A stretch of DNA of 64,000 nucleotides, taken from the NCBI RefSeq assembly GCF_003710825.1, contig NZ_RHHQ01000028.1:124001-188000 (forward strand). The letters are read 5' to 3'. Numbering within the stretch: position 1 is the first letter of the stretch; each line of letters opens with the position of its first letter. Positions 16,161 through 24,264 of this stretch are shown piece after piece. Source of the DNA: Brevibacillus fluminis (GTDB taxonomy: Bacteria > Bacillota > Bacilli > Brevibacillales > Brevibacillaceae). The notes below the pieces were generated by a model. That model had not been told where the DNA came from. It was given only the letters and a program-made list of their open reading frames with translations, and searched no databases. The position numbers were made by a program, and so were the translations under genes.

Positions 16161-17489
16161 ATGGCCAAAAAAGGTTTGACGATCGGGAAATTAGCAGCTC
16201 CCTTTCGCCTGGATTCAACGCAAGGCATCAAAACGCTGGAGGAATACAAGGGCAAACCGCTCGTGATCGTGTTTCTGCGCGGGACATGGTGCCCGAACTG
16301 CCGCAAGCAAATGCCTGAATTAAACGAGTATTACGAAAGGTTTTTGCAAAAAGGGATCAATCTGATCGCAATTGTCGGCCAGAAGCTGGCCAATGTGAAA
16401 AGCTATGTGGAAGAAAACGGGATCAAGTTCCCGATCCTTTCCGACGAAACACGGGACGTCATCAAAGCCTACGAAGTGTTTACGCCGATCAAATGGGACT
16501 CTTTCCGCATCGCGATCCCGAGTACATACATCATCGATGAAAACCAGGTTATCCGGTATTCCTATATCGGGGAGAATCAGGCGGACCGGCCGTCAGCGTC
16601 CGAGATTTTGGAGATCATCGATTCGTTGTCAGTTGCGACCTCTTCGGTCAATACGGTGGAGGACGAGCTGCCCGTCTTTTTGACCAACATGCAGTCCACC
16701 CTCCAGGACGTGAGCCAATCGGCGACGTTCGTCTCGAACAGCGTCGAAAACAACCTGAGCAATATCGAAGGGCTGAAGGCTACCTCGCTAGACAACTACG
16801 AGCGGCTCGAGGAATTCGTCGGCGCCTATCACAGCAAGTTCCAAGAGCTGAATCAATACAGCCAGCAGCTCGCCGCGACATCGAAGGAATTCACGGACAT
16901 TCAGCAAAAAAACGATCAGATGAGCCAAAACATCCAGGCGACCCGCGTCTTGATGGAAGAGCTGATCACGATGACCAATGTCGTGAACGAAATGAGCCGA
17001 ACGATCTCCGCCATCTCGAACCAGACCAAAATTCTCGCCTTGAATGCATCGATCGAAGCTGCCCGCGCCGGAGAGCACGGCAAAGGTTTTGCAGTAGTGG
17101 CGCAGGAAGTCACCAAGCTGGCAAATGGGACGGAGCAATCCGCAGGCAATATTACGGCACAGCTGAAAGCAATCGACGAAACGATCAACCGTAGCTTCGC
17201 GTCGTTCACATCGTTTGAAGAGACGATGAACACGGTGCGGGACAACATCACGACCAACTCCACAAGCATCCTGACCATCGCCGACGGCGTCAAGCAAGTC
17301 GCCCACGACACCCTGCAGCTCGGCAACGAACTGGACGACATCAAAGAAAGCCAACAAAAAGCGCAGGTCCACCTACAAAACATCCAGGAAGTCGAAAGAA
17401 GCATCAAACAGGAAATGACTGAAATCGTCAACGACATGCGTTTAAACATGGAGCAGTTGCAAGTGATTAAAGAAAAGACGAGAAAATAA
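16161..17489 (+). CDS. Soluble chemoreceptor with N-terminal redoxin domain
   Basis: A 442-residue protein joining two domains not usually found together. Residues about 5-155 form an AhpC/TSA thioredoxin-fold domain, with the redox pair Cys44 and Cys47 in RGTWCPNCRKQMPEL and the cis-Pro segment AIPSTYIID. Residues about 180-440 are a coiled-coil methyl-accepting signalling domain; its hairpin tip contains NQTKILALNASIEAARAGE and GKGFAVVAQEV, the stretch that binds CheA and CheW. There is no membrane segment and no HAMP domain, so it should be cytosolic. ATG 16161 has AGGGG eight bases upstream. It is a plausible redox or peroxide sensor for chemotaxis. Confidence 0.92.
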   Translation: MAKKGLTIGKLAAPFRLDSTQGIKTLEEYKGKPLVIVFLRGTWCPNCRKQMPELNEYYERFLQKGINLIAIVGQKLANVKSYVEENGIKFPILSDETRDVIKAYEVFTPIKWDSFRIAIPSTYIIDENQVIRYSYIGENQADRPSASEILEIIDSLSVATSSVNTVEDELPVFLTNMQSTLQDVSQSATFVSNSVENNLSNIEGLKATSLDNYERLEEFVGAYHSKFQELNQYSQQLAATSKEFTDIQQKNDQMSQNIQATRVLMEELITMTNVVNEMSRTISAISNQTKILALNASIEAARAGEHGKGFAVVAQEVTKLANGTEQSAGNITAQLKAIDETINRSFASFTSFEETMNTVRDNITTNSTSILTIADGVKQVAHDTLQLGNELDDIKESQQKAQVHLQNIQEVERSIKQEMTEIVNDMRLNMEQLQVIKEKTRK

Positions 17490-17504
17490 AAGCAACGAAA
17501 AAAC

Positions 17505-17538
17505 CCTCTCCCGACGAACGAAGGAGAGGATTTTTTAT
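17505..17538 (+). terminator. Terminator after the redoxin-chemoreceptor gene
   Basis: CCTCTCC (17505-17511) with GGAGAGG (17523-17529), 11-base loop, followed by ATTTTTTATT. Confidence 0.8.
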
Positions 17539-17605
17539 TATGGAGACCCCAAAGCAATACCATCCGAATCTTTCCATCCCCTCCCGTTCTTTTTCTGAGA
17601 GAAGG

Positions 17606-17838
17606 GGAAACCCAGGGATTTTGGCAAGAAAGCGGAGCGGAAGCTTTAGACATGCCAGCCAGGTCCGACGAAAAAACGGGAAACGCTTTGCGCCACATCT
17701 ACTTCCTGAGATACACCCGCCGCGCAGCGTGTGGCTTTGGGGCGCAGTTTCCCGTTTTTTTGCCGGGCCGTTCTCCCCGACCCCAGTAGGCATGGCTACG
17801 CTTACGCGTAGCTTTCTTGCCAAAATCCCCTCGTTTCC
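17606..17838 (+). repeat. Dispersed structured element, copy B
   Basis: Second copy of the family, and the best preserved. Arms: GGAAAC (17606-17611) with GTTTCC (17833-17838); a perfect 19-base helix at 17615-17633 with 17811-17829; TAGACATGCC (17647-17656) with GGCATGGCTA (17789-17798), one mismatch; a perfect 14-base helix at 17671-17684 with 17747-17760; and TGCGCC (17689-17694) with GGCGCA (17741-17746). A perfect GCTACGC/GCGTAGC hairpin (17795-17812) runs into TTTCTT and uses the last two bases of the outer helix. Conserved loops are the same as in copies A and C. It lies between a terminator and the NlpC/P60 gene. Confidence 0.85.
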
Positions 17839-17854
17839 ACCAACCATACTCATT

Positions 17855-17930
17855 CTCATATTTCTATCAGAAAATTCTTATCCATCCCTCATCTTTCTAT
17901 CAGTGTGTTCTCAGATTTCCCAAGTAAGAT
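17855..17930 (+). promoter_or_regulatory. Direct repeats and -10 upstream of the NlpC/P60 gene
   Basis: CTCATATTTCTATCAG (17855-17870) is repeated with one change at 17888-17903, 33 bases from start to start, about three helical turns. A -10-like TAAGAT lies at 17925-17930 without a good -35. This is what a promoter activated by a tandem-binding regulator looks like; the regulator is unknown. Confidence 0.5.
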
Positions 17931-17975
17931 AAACACTGTAAGAAACACCTGATAACTTCCAAGGAGGATGAAAAT

Positions 17976-18527
17976 ATGAAAAAACCAGGATGGAAAATGG
18001 GATCGGTCTTTGCGCTGCTGATGTGTACATCATTAGCTTTTGGTGGACAAGCTAATGCAGCATCGCTTGATTCCGTTAAGTCCGGGGCAGATGCCTCCGT
18101 AAGCGTGACTGCGGCGAAAAGCAGCGCAGGTGCCAAAGTAATCAAAGCTGGCGAAAAATACATGGGAACACCCTATAAATATGCTTCGAGCCGTTCGGAC
18201 AAAAGCACGATGGATTGCTCCGAATTCACCATGTGGGCATTCCGCGAGGGTGCTGGAATCGATTTGGGAAGAGGGGGCGCCCGTTCCCAATACAAAAAAG
18301 TGAAGCACATCTCCCGCAGCCAACTGAAGGTGGGGGACCTGATCTTCTTCTCGACGAGAGCAACGATGAAATATAACAAAAACTCGATCAATCGAATTGG
18401 GCACGTCGGCATTTATGCTGGAAACAACAAGATTTTGCACACCTACGGCCAAGGCGGCGTTCGTTACAGCACACTGACCGGCTGGTGGGATCAGCACTTT
18501 GTTGCAGCGGGGCGCGTTTTGAATTAA
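17976..18527 (+). CDS. Secreted NlpC/P60 cell-wall endopeptidase
   Basis: A 183-residue exported protein. The signal peptide (about 1-28) ends at ANA-A. After a short Ser/Ala-rich linker comes one NlpC/P60 domain: GEKYMGTPYKYASS (about 54-67), the catalytic Cys in MDCSEFTMWAF (about 74-84), the catalytic His in RIGHVGIYAGNNKILH (about 139-154). It is expected to cut peptide cross-links in peptidoglycan (D-Glu to diamino acid) outside the cell. There is no separate wall-binding domain. The ribosome binding site is AAGGAGG. It is a single gene, terminated at 18575. Confidence 0.94.
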   Translation: MKKPGWKMGSVFALLMCTSLAFGGQANAASLDSVKSGADASVSVTAAKSSAGAKVIKAGEKYMGTPYKYASSRSDKSTMDCSEFTMWAFREGAGIDLGRGGARSQYKKVKHISRSQLKVGDLIFFSTRATMKYNKNSINRIGHVGIYAGNNKILHTYGQGGVRYSTLTGWWDQHFVAAGRVLN

Positions 18528-18574
18528 ACTAGTTGTGTCAGGTATTCTTGGGGAATATAAATAGATGAAATAGC

Positions 18575-18618
18575 AACACCCTTCTTCAGAACAAGAGGCT
18601 GATGAAGGGTGTTTTTTC
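18575..18618 (+). terminator. Terminator after the NlpC/P60 gene
   Basis: AACACCCTTC (18575-18584) with GAAGGGTGTT (18604-18613), extended inward by TCAG/CTGA, followed by TTTTTT. Confidence 0.85.
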
Positions 18619-18676
18619 GACGTATACTTGGCGCCCCGGCGCATGGCCTGTTGAAAAAATGCGAGGAACGGTGATA

Positions 18677-19273
18677 ATGATGGAACATCATCTTAGCGGA
18701 CTGATCACCCACTACGGGTATGTAGGCATTTTAATCGCACTCTCCCTCGGGATTGTCGGGCTGCCGATCCCCGACGAGACGCTCTTGACGTATGCGGGCT
18801 TTGCAGCATACCAGGGGACATTGAGCTTACCGCTTGTCATCTTGTTCTCCTTCTTCGGATCGGCGTCTGGCATTACTGTCAGCTATGCCATCGGGTACAA
18901 GCTGGGGCTGCCTTTTCTAAAAAAATTCGGTCCGAAAATACATATCACGGAAGAAAAAATCAATAGCACCCACCGGATGTTCGAGCGGTATGGAAACATC
19001 CTGTTGATCATTGGGTTTTATATTCCTGGCGTACGCCATTTGACGGCCTATGTGGCTGCGATTTCCCAAATGGATTTCCGTAAATTCATGGTGTTCGCCT
19101 ATACCGGCGCATTTATCTGGACAATGACCTTCGTTTTGCTAGGGTATTTTTTGGGGGAGCGCTGGGTTCTTGTGCACCACGGTATAAAAAAGTATGGCGT
19201 GTACGTGCTGATCGCCTTTTTGTTGATCGTAGCAGGCGTGTGGCTGTATCGGCAGCGGAAAAAAGCCGTGTAG
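18677..19273 (+). CDS. DedA-family membrane protein
   Basis: A 198-residue membrane protein with the DedA/SNARE-associated pattern: GIVGLPIPDETLLTYAGF (about 29-46), the re-entrant GSASGITVSYAIGYKLG (about 66-82) and a basic GFYIPGVRHLTAYVAA (about 117-132) typical of the second re-entrant loop. Members act in membrane homeostasis and some flip undecaprenyl phosphate or phosphatidylethanolamine. ATG 18677 follows GAGGAACGG. The frame opens 25 codons earlier, but that part would overlap the terminator. Confidence 0.9.
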   Translation: MMEHHLSGLITHYGYVGILIALSLGIVGLPIPDETLLTYAGFAAYQGTLSLPLVILFSFFGSASGITVSYAIGYKLGLPFLKKFGPKIHITEEKINSTHRMFERYGNILLIIGFYIPGVRHLTAYVAAISQMDFRKFMVFAYTGAFIWTMTFVLLGYFLGERWVLVHHGIKKYGVYVLIAFLLIVAGVWLYRQRKKAV

Positions 19274-19344
19274 CAGCGCGGCTCTTGCCATCTCCCGCTT
19301 GTCTATGTCACGATTAGGGCAGTAAGGAAGCTGGAGGTATGTTC

Positions 19345-21138
19345 ATGATAACACCAGAGGAGTTGTCGGAATCCGCGCAAATGCTGATGCAGCTTGATTT
19401 TCACGACGCGGACGGCAAACCCAGACCGATGGTTTTTCGCAATCCGGTCAAAATTCTCGTCGCCAATCAGGTGGATGAGGTAAAACCATTATTGAAGGAG
19501 CTTCAGCAGGGCGTGGAAGCGGGGCTTTATGCGGCGGGATATTTGTCGTATGAGGCGGCACCCGCGTTCGACCCTGCTTTTCGCGTGCACTGCGATTATG
19601 CGATGCCGCTTGCTTGGTTCGGCTTGTTTGACAAGCCTGAGGAGCCTGCCGCAGCGGATGCGGAGCAACAGGGCTCCTATCAGATGTCCGATTGGCAGCC
19701 GACCGTGGACCGGGAGCGCTACAAGGCATGCATCACGGCGATTCGGGAGGCGATCGCCAGAGGCGAAACGTACCAGACGAACTACACGATTCGGCTGCGC
19801 GGCAGCTTTTCCGGCGATGCGCAGTCCTTTTACCACGATTTGCGCAAACGCCAGCACGGGCATTATTCGGCATATTTGCAGGTGGGACGCTATCGGATCT
19901 TATCGGCGTCGCCCGAGCTGTTTTTCCGTTGGCAGGGGAACACGCTTACGACCAAGCCGATGAAAGGGACGGTCAAGCGGGGGCGGTTCGTAGCGGAAGA
20001 TCGGGCGAATGCGGAGTGGCTGGCCCAATCGGAAAAAAACAAGGCGGAAAACGTGATGATCGTCGACCTCCTGCGCAACGATCTGGGCACCATTGCAGAA
20101 ATTGGCTCGGTGCACGTACCACGTTTGTTCGAGATCGAACGGTATCGCACCGTATATCAAATGACCTCGACAGTCGAGGCGACGACACGTGATGAGACGA
20201 CGATTGAGGAAGTGTTTACGGCGCTCTTTCCGTGCGGCTCGATAACCGGAGCACCGAAGGTAAGTACGATGAAGCTGATTGAGCAGCTGGAGGATTCGCC
20301 GCGCGAAGTGTACTGCGGTACCATCGGTTACATCACACCGCAAAAAGAAGCGGTATTCAACGTGGCGATACGCACCGTTTTGATCGATGCAAAGACGGGG
20401 GCGGCCGAATACGGTGTCGGCGGAGGAATCACCTGGGATTCGCAAGCAGAGGATGAATATGATGAGGTGGTCGCCAAATCGGCGATTTTGACTACGGATA
20501 TGCCGTCATTCAGCCTGTTGGAAACGATGAAGTTGGTAGGCGGGGAGTACGATCTGCTTGATTGGCATCTCGAGCGCCTGCAAGAGTCTGCCGCCTATTT
20601 CGGCATTCCGCTCGATCGGGTACAGCTGGATGCAGAGCTTCAAGCGTATGCGCGCAAGACGAACGAGAACATGCGCGTCCGGCTACTGGTTTCGCAGCAA
20701 GGGACAATTGCGCTCGAGGGCGTGCCGCTTGCTGAGCAGCCGATCGTGCCGCAGTCATTTGCGGTCGCAAGCCGCCCCATTGCTTCCGCCAATCCGTTTT
20801 TCTACCATAAGACGACCGAACGCTCCATCTATCAGGTACATAAAAACGAGTATCCCGATGCTTTCGATGTGCTTCTATGGAATGAGAGAGGGGAGCTAAC
20901 GGAATTTACCATCGGCAATCTCGTCGTAGAGATCGACGGGGAGAAGCTTACGCCGCCGATCACGTCCGGCTTGCTTGCCGGAACACTGCGTGCGGAGCTT
21001 TTGGCGCAAGGGGCGATTGCCGAGCGCGTGCTGACGATGGATGACCTTACCCGTGCGACACAGGTGTGGCTGATCAACAGCGTGCGCGGCTGGGTGCCGG
21101 TCTACCGGATGGATGATTTGCCTTCCCATTCAGCGTAA
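19345..21138 (+). CDS. Aminodeoxychorismate synthase-lyase fusion (PabB-PabC)
   Basis: A 597-residue two-domain enzyme. Residues about 1-385 are the chorismate-binding PabB domain. It has the Lys-containing TKPMKGTVKRG loop that marks aminodeoxychorismate synthase, GSITGAPKVSTM, and the closing GVGGGITWDSQAEDEYDE. Residues about 395-597 are a class IV aminotransferase-like PabC domain (LLETMKL, LLDWHLERLQESA, LTEFTIGNLV). Together they make 4-aminobenzoate from chorismate for folate. The glutaminase subunit PabA is not nearby. ATG 19345 is preferred to 19339, which is too close to GGAGG. The 3' end overlaps the convergent HD gene by 37 bases. Confidence 0.93.
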   Translation: MITPEELSESAQMLMQLDFHDADGKPRPMVFRNPVKILVANQVDEVKPLLKELQQGVEAGLYAAGYLSYEAAPAFDPAFRVHCDYAMPLAWFGLFDKPEEPAAADAEQQGSYQMSDWQPTVDRERYKACITAIREAIARGETYQTNYTIRLRGSFSGDAQSFYHDLRKRQHGHYSAYLQVGRYRILSASPELFFRWQGNTLTTKPMKGTVKRGRFVAEDRANAEWLAQSEKNKAENVMIVDLLRNDLGTIAEIGSVHVPRLFEIERYRTVYQMTSTVEATTRDETTIEEVFTALFPCGSITGAPKVSTMKLIEQLEDSPREVYCGTIGYITPQKEAVFNVAIRTVLIDAKTGAAEYGVGGGITWDSQAEDEYDEVVAKSAILTTDMPSFSLLETMKLVGGEYDLLDWHLERLQESAAYFGIPLDRVQLDAELQAYARKTNENMRVRLLVSQQGTIALEGVPLAEQPIVPQSFAVASRPIASANPFFYHKTTERSIYQVHKNEYPDAFDVLLWNERGELTEFTIGNLVVEIDGEKLTPPITSGLLAGTLRAELLAQGAIAERVLTMDDLTRATQVWLINSVRGWVPVYRMDDLPSHSA

Positions 21139-21758
21139 AAGTGGTCGAGGTATGCCAGCATGAAAGCGTGGCGCTCCCAAGCCAGCTGTTTACCGTAGTC
21201 GGTATTCATCAAGTCTTTAAGCTTGAGCAGCTTTTCATAAAAATGGTTGATCGCCGTGTCATTGCCGCTGCGGTATTCTTCCTGCGTCATCTGCTCGCGC
21301 ACAGGCAGTGCGGGATCATGCATGGCACGGCCTTTTGCGCCGGAATAGGCGAACACGCGGGCGATGCCGATTGCGCCGATCGCATCGAGGCGGTCGGCGT
21401 CCTGCACGATTTTGCCTTCGAGCGTGCGCATGGGCGGGCGATTTCCGCCTTTGAACGACATCGTGGAGATAATCTCGACGATGTGGGCGGAGGTTTCCAG
21501 CGGTACCTGCTGATCAGCCAGCCAGTTTTTGACCAGAGCCAGTCCGATTTCTTCGGATTGGCTTATTTTTTCATCGGCTACATCGTGCAGCAGCGCGGCC
21601 AGCTCGCAGACGAACGAATCAGCTTGCTCCATGGCGGCAATTGTTTTCGCCGTACGGGACACGCGGTAAATATGCCAACAGTCATGGCCGCTGCTATCGT
21701 TTTTCAGGATGTCCTTGACGAAGCGTTCAGCCTCTGTGAGAATGTGATCTTTGTCCAT
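21102..21758 (-). CDS. HD-domain phosphohydrolase (YedJ/YpgQ-like)
   Basis: A 218-residue soluble protein with the HD metal site: HDCWHIYRV (about 25-33), the ELAALLHDVAD box (about 52-62), and the later QDADRLDAIGAIG (about 120-132), which supplies the last Asp. This order is that of the YedJ/YpgQ group, some of which hydrolyse nucleotide pyrophosphate bonds. The gene runs into the end of pabB-pabC on the other strand. A GGAG-type ribosome binding site precedes ATG 21758. Confidence 0.9.
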   Translation of the reverse strand: MDKDHILTEAERFVKDILKNDSSGHDCWHIYRVSRTAKTIAAMEQADSFVCELAALLHDVADEKISQSEEIGLALVKNWLADQQVPLETSAHIVEIISTMSFKGGNRPPMRTLEGKIVQDADRLDAIGAIGIARVFAYSGAKGRAMHDPALPVREQMTQEEYRSGNDTAINHFYEKLLKLKDLMNTDYGKQLAWERHAFMLAYLDHFYAEWEGKSSIR

Positions 21759-21809
21759 AAAAGGTGTCTCCGTTCTTGATTAAGGTTGAATGGCAGGGGA
21801 GTCGCAGGG

Positions 21810-22742
21810 CTATGTTTCCGACTGAATTCGCTTCGCCTCGGAATAGAGTGCCTGGATGAACTTTTTCATGTTGATCCGGATATCCGAGGTCGAGGACGAG
21901 CCGCCATTTTTTAGCTCGGTCATCTTCTTCCATACATAGGTGAATTCAAAAAACTGCGATGCGTAATTTTCGAACTTCCAATTCGTCAGATCGCTGAGGC
22001 CGAGTGAAGCCAAGTGGGTGAGCGACTGATAGATCACCCGCCGTACCCGCTGCTCGGACGCCTTCACTACTTTCGTCACGTTCGGGTCATCCGGCGATGC
22101 GTCCAGCCGCGCATGAGCGATATGCTCGAACATGTCCTTGAGGGCGGGAAAGCCGTTCTTGAATGTGTGCCGCTGCTCATACTCATGCAGGTAGTCCACA
22201 ATGTCCAAAAGATCGTTGCTCCCACTGTCGCCTGCAATTCCTAATTCGGTTAAAACAAATTGTCCTGCATCCCGCAGCCCTTTCTTGGCAGGCGAGAGGG
22301 ACTGATGCAGCGGGGATTGATCATGCTGGAGCACCGGGAAGAGCGACTTGTGTATGTCTTGAATCGATTTTTCCAAGCGGGCTTTCTCGATCACTTTTTG
22401 GATGATCGACACTACCTCGATGCGATTCACAGGCTTGATAATGTAATATTCGCTGCCGAGCGAATAGGCCTGTGCGATCAGTTCTTTCGTTTCCACCTGC
22501 GAGATCATGATGATCTTTCCTTTAAAGGACGGTTTCAGCGAGCGGATGGTTTCGATGCCGTCACGCTGCGGCATCAGCAAGTCGATGAGCAAGATATCGA
22601 CGTTGCGCATCGTCAACATCGGCCCGTCGATCATGGAACCGTCACAGGCTTCGCCCACGACCTCCCCCAAATCACAGTCTTCGATGATTTCTGTCAGCAT
22701 CATCCGAACGACTTCATCGTCATCCACGACAAAAAATCGCAT
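21810..22742 (-). CDS. glnL: Glutamine-responsive response regulator GlnL
   Basis: A 310-residue regulator. The receiver domain has VVDDDEVVRM (about 5-14), phospho-acceptor Asp in ILLIDLLMPQRDG (about 50-62) and Lys in YIIKPVNRIE (about 99-108). It is followed by a YcbB-type DNA-binding domain (about 130-305) instead of a common winged helix. In Bacillus subtilis the GlnK-GlnL pair switches on glsA-glnT when glutamine is present. The same four genes sit together here, so the assignment is firm. The gene is four bases from glnK. Confidence 0.92.
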   Translation of the reverse strand: MRFFVVDDDEVVRMMLTEIIEDCDLGEVVGEACDGSMIDGPMLTMRNVDILLIDLLMPQRDGIETIRSLKPSFKGKIIMISQVETKELIAQAYSLGSEYYIIKPVNRIEVVSIIQKVIEKARLEKSIQDIHKSLFPVLQHDQSPLHQSLSPAKKGLRDAGQFVLTELGIAGDSGSNDLLDIVDYLHEYEQRHTFKNGFPALKDMFEHIAHARLDASPDDPNVTKVVKASEQRVRRVIYQSLTHLASLGLSDLTNWKFENYASQFFEFTYVWKKMTELKNGGSSSTSDIRINMKKFIQALYSEAKRIQSET

Positions 22743-22746
22743 CGTC

Positions 22747-24036
22747 TCACCCTTTCTCCCTTATCGATTCGATCGGCAACCGTATGAGAAATGCCGCTCC
22801 CGCACCGTCAGCCTCATCCAAGAGGGCGACCTCTCCCTGTTGTTCTTCGACCACTTCCTTCACATAGGACAGGCCGATGCCAGTGGAAGGAGCGCCGGCA
22901 TGGTTGTATTTGGTCGTAAAGCCAGGCTTGAAAATGAGCCTCCGGCGTCGCGGCAAAACACCCGGGCCGTTGTCGCTGATTTTAAGCATCACTTGCTCGT
23001 CTTCTCTGGTTACGTAAATGGAAATAACGCCGTCGTCCTGGATAGCTTCCACCGCATTGGCGACCATGTTGTTGATCAGAGACAGCATGGTGAACACATG
23101 GTAGTGCGGATGCTCGCCTTCGATTGAGACGGCAAAATGAATGGTTTTTCCTAACAAGGCAGCGTATTTTTCGTTGGAGCGGATGACGATGTCGGCAAGC
23201 TGGTGAATGTCCATGTAATCGGTCAGATTCTCATCGGAAATCAGTTTGCGCAGCCCGGCAAAAATACGCTGGTTGTCCTTTTTGATCTCATGGACTTCTC
23301 CGGCGATGATCAGCGCCTGTTTGGCGAAGCGCTGCTCCTGTTCAATCGATTGCAAGCCTTGATACAGCTCAAACGATTTGACCGTAATGGTCTCTGCGCT
23401 TTGCAGCGTTTTTTTCAGGTGAAGCGATTCCTCATACAGATTGGAGATGAGCATCAGCATGTGCTCATTTTGCTTTCGCGTTTGTTTTTCCCTCGATTGC
23501 GCCTCATACAGCTTGATCATATTCAGGAAGCTCAGCACGACAAAGCTGTGCGAGAGCGCGACCATGAACATTTCTTGCAGCGCTCCCCACGTGATGACAG
23601 TAGGGAAGAACACATATTGTGAAAGGAGCTCGATCAGGTTGGCCGCCACCTCAATGACCATGCCGATGCCCCCGATGACGAGCGTTCGATTGTGGAACCG
23701 TTCCATTTTGATCAGGGTAAACAAAACAGAATAAGTAAAATAATAGACGAAGCTGGAGTAATGCTCCAAAGCGGAGGCGGCCCAATCAAAATGGCTTTGG
23801 GTCGTGCCTTCAAAGAGCATGCGGAAGAAGACCACGGCAATTCCGGTCAAAAATCCGGGCAATACGGCCGGCACACGTTGGAGCAACAGCAAAAAGAAGA
23901 AAAAGGTGGGGGCGCCGAAGCTGATCCGAAATGTCTCATTCACCAGATAGAATTTCCATTCCCCCGCCAAAGGGACGATGATTAGCATGAGGGCGACGAT
24001 GTAGACATCTCTTTTTGTGTATGTATCAATGCGCAA
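22747..24036 (-). CDS. glnK: Glutamine-sensing histidine kinase GlnK
   Basis: A 429-residue kinase. The first 190 residues hold about six membrane helices, with no large outside domain. A coiled coil (about 190-235) leads to the phospho-acceptor His in EVHEIKKDNQRI. The ATPase part has NNMVANAVEAI, SDNGPGV and GIGLSYVKEV. The start is a TTG at 24036 behind GGAATGA; no ATG is available in a better place. It is divergent from glsA. This gene is distinct from the PII protein also called GlnK in other bacteria. Confidence 0.9.
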   Translation of the reverse strand: MRIDTYTKRDVYIVALMLIIVPLAGEWKFYLVNETFRISFGAPTFFFFLLLLQRVPAVLPGFLTGIAVVFFRMLFEGTTQSHFDWAASALEHYSSFVYYFTYSVLFTLIKMERFHNRTLVIGGIGMVIEVAANLIELLSQYVFFPTVITWGALQEMFMVALSHSFVVLSFLNMIKLYEAQSREKQTRKQNEHMLMLISNLYEESLHLKKTLQSAETITVKSFELYQGLQSIEQEQRFAKQALIIAGEVHEIKKDNQRIFAGLRKLISDENLTDYMDIHQLADIVIRSNEKYAALLGKTIHFAVSIEGEHPHYHVFTMLSLINNMVANAVEAIQDDGVISIYVTREDEQVMLKISDNGPGVLPRRRRLIFKPGFTTKYNHAGAPSTGIGLSYVKEVVEEQQGEVALLDEADGAGAAFLIRLPIESIREKG

Positions 24037-24144
24037 TCATTCCACATCCCGTTTTGTTTCATTCTTCTCTATTCTTATCTGTAACACTGATCAGGAGCAA
24101 GAGGAGAAAAAATATTATGTGTGCGTTTGAAACTATCTGTTGGA

Positions 24145-24160
24145 TTTTGTTTTATTTTGT
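24145..24160 (+). promoter_or_regulatory. GlnL-type binding site (TTTTGT-N4-TTTTGT)
   Basis: TTTTGT (24145-24150), four bases, TTTTGT (24155-24160). As I recall, the Bacillus subtilis GlnL target upstream of glsA-glnT is exactly this direct repeat. Here it stands about 105 bases before the glsA start, with a CAATAT-type -10 about 22 bases downstream and no good -35, as expected of an activated promoter. Confidence 0.75.
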
Positions 24161-24264
24161 AGGGTGGATGTATTGTGTTCAATATATGTGTTTTACGCCG
24201 TCTGGAAGCGCTTTCAATTATTTGGAAAAAGATAAACTCACTCACAAGGTTTGGGGGGAAGAGC

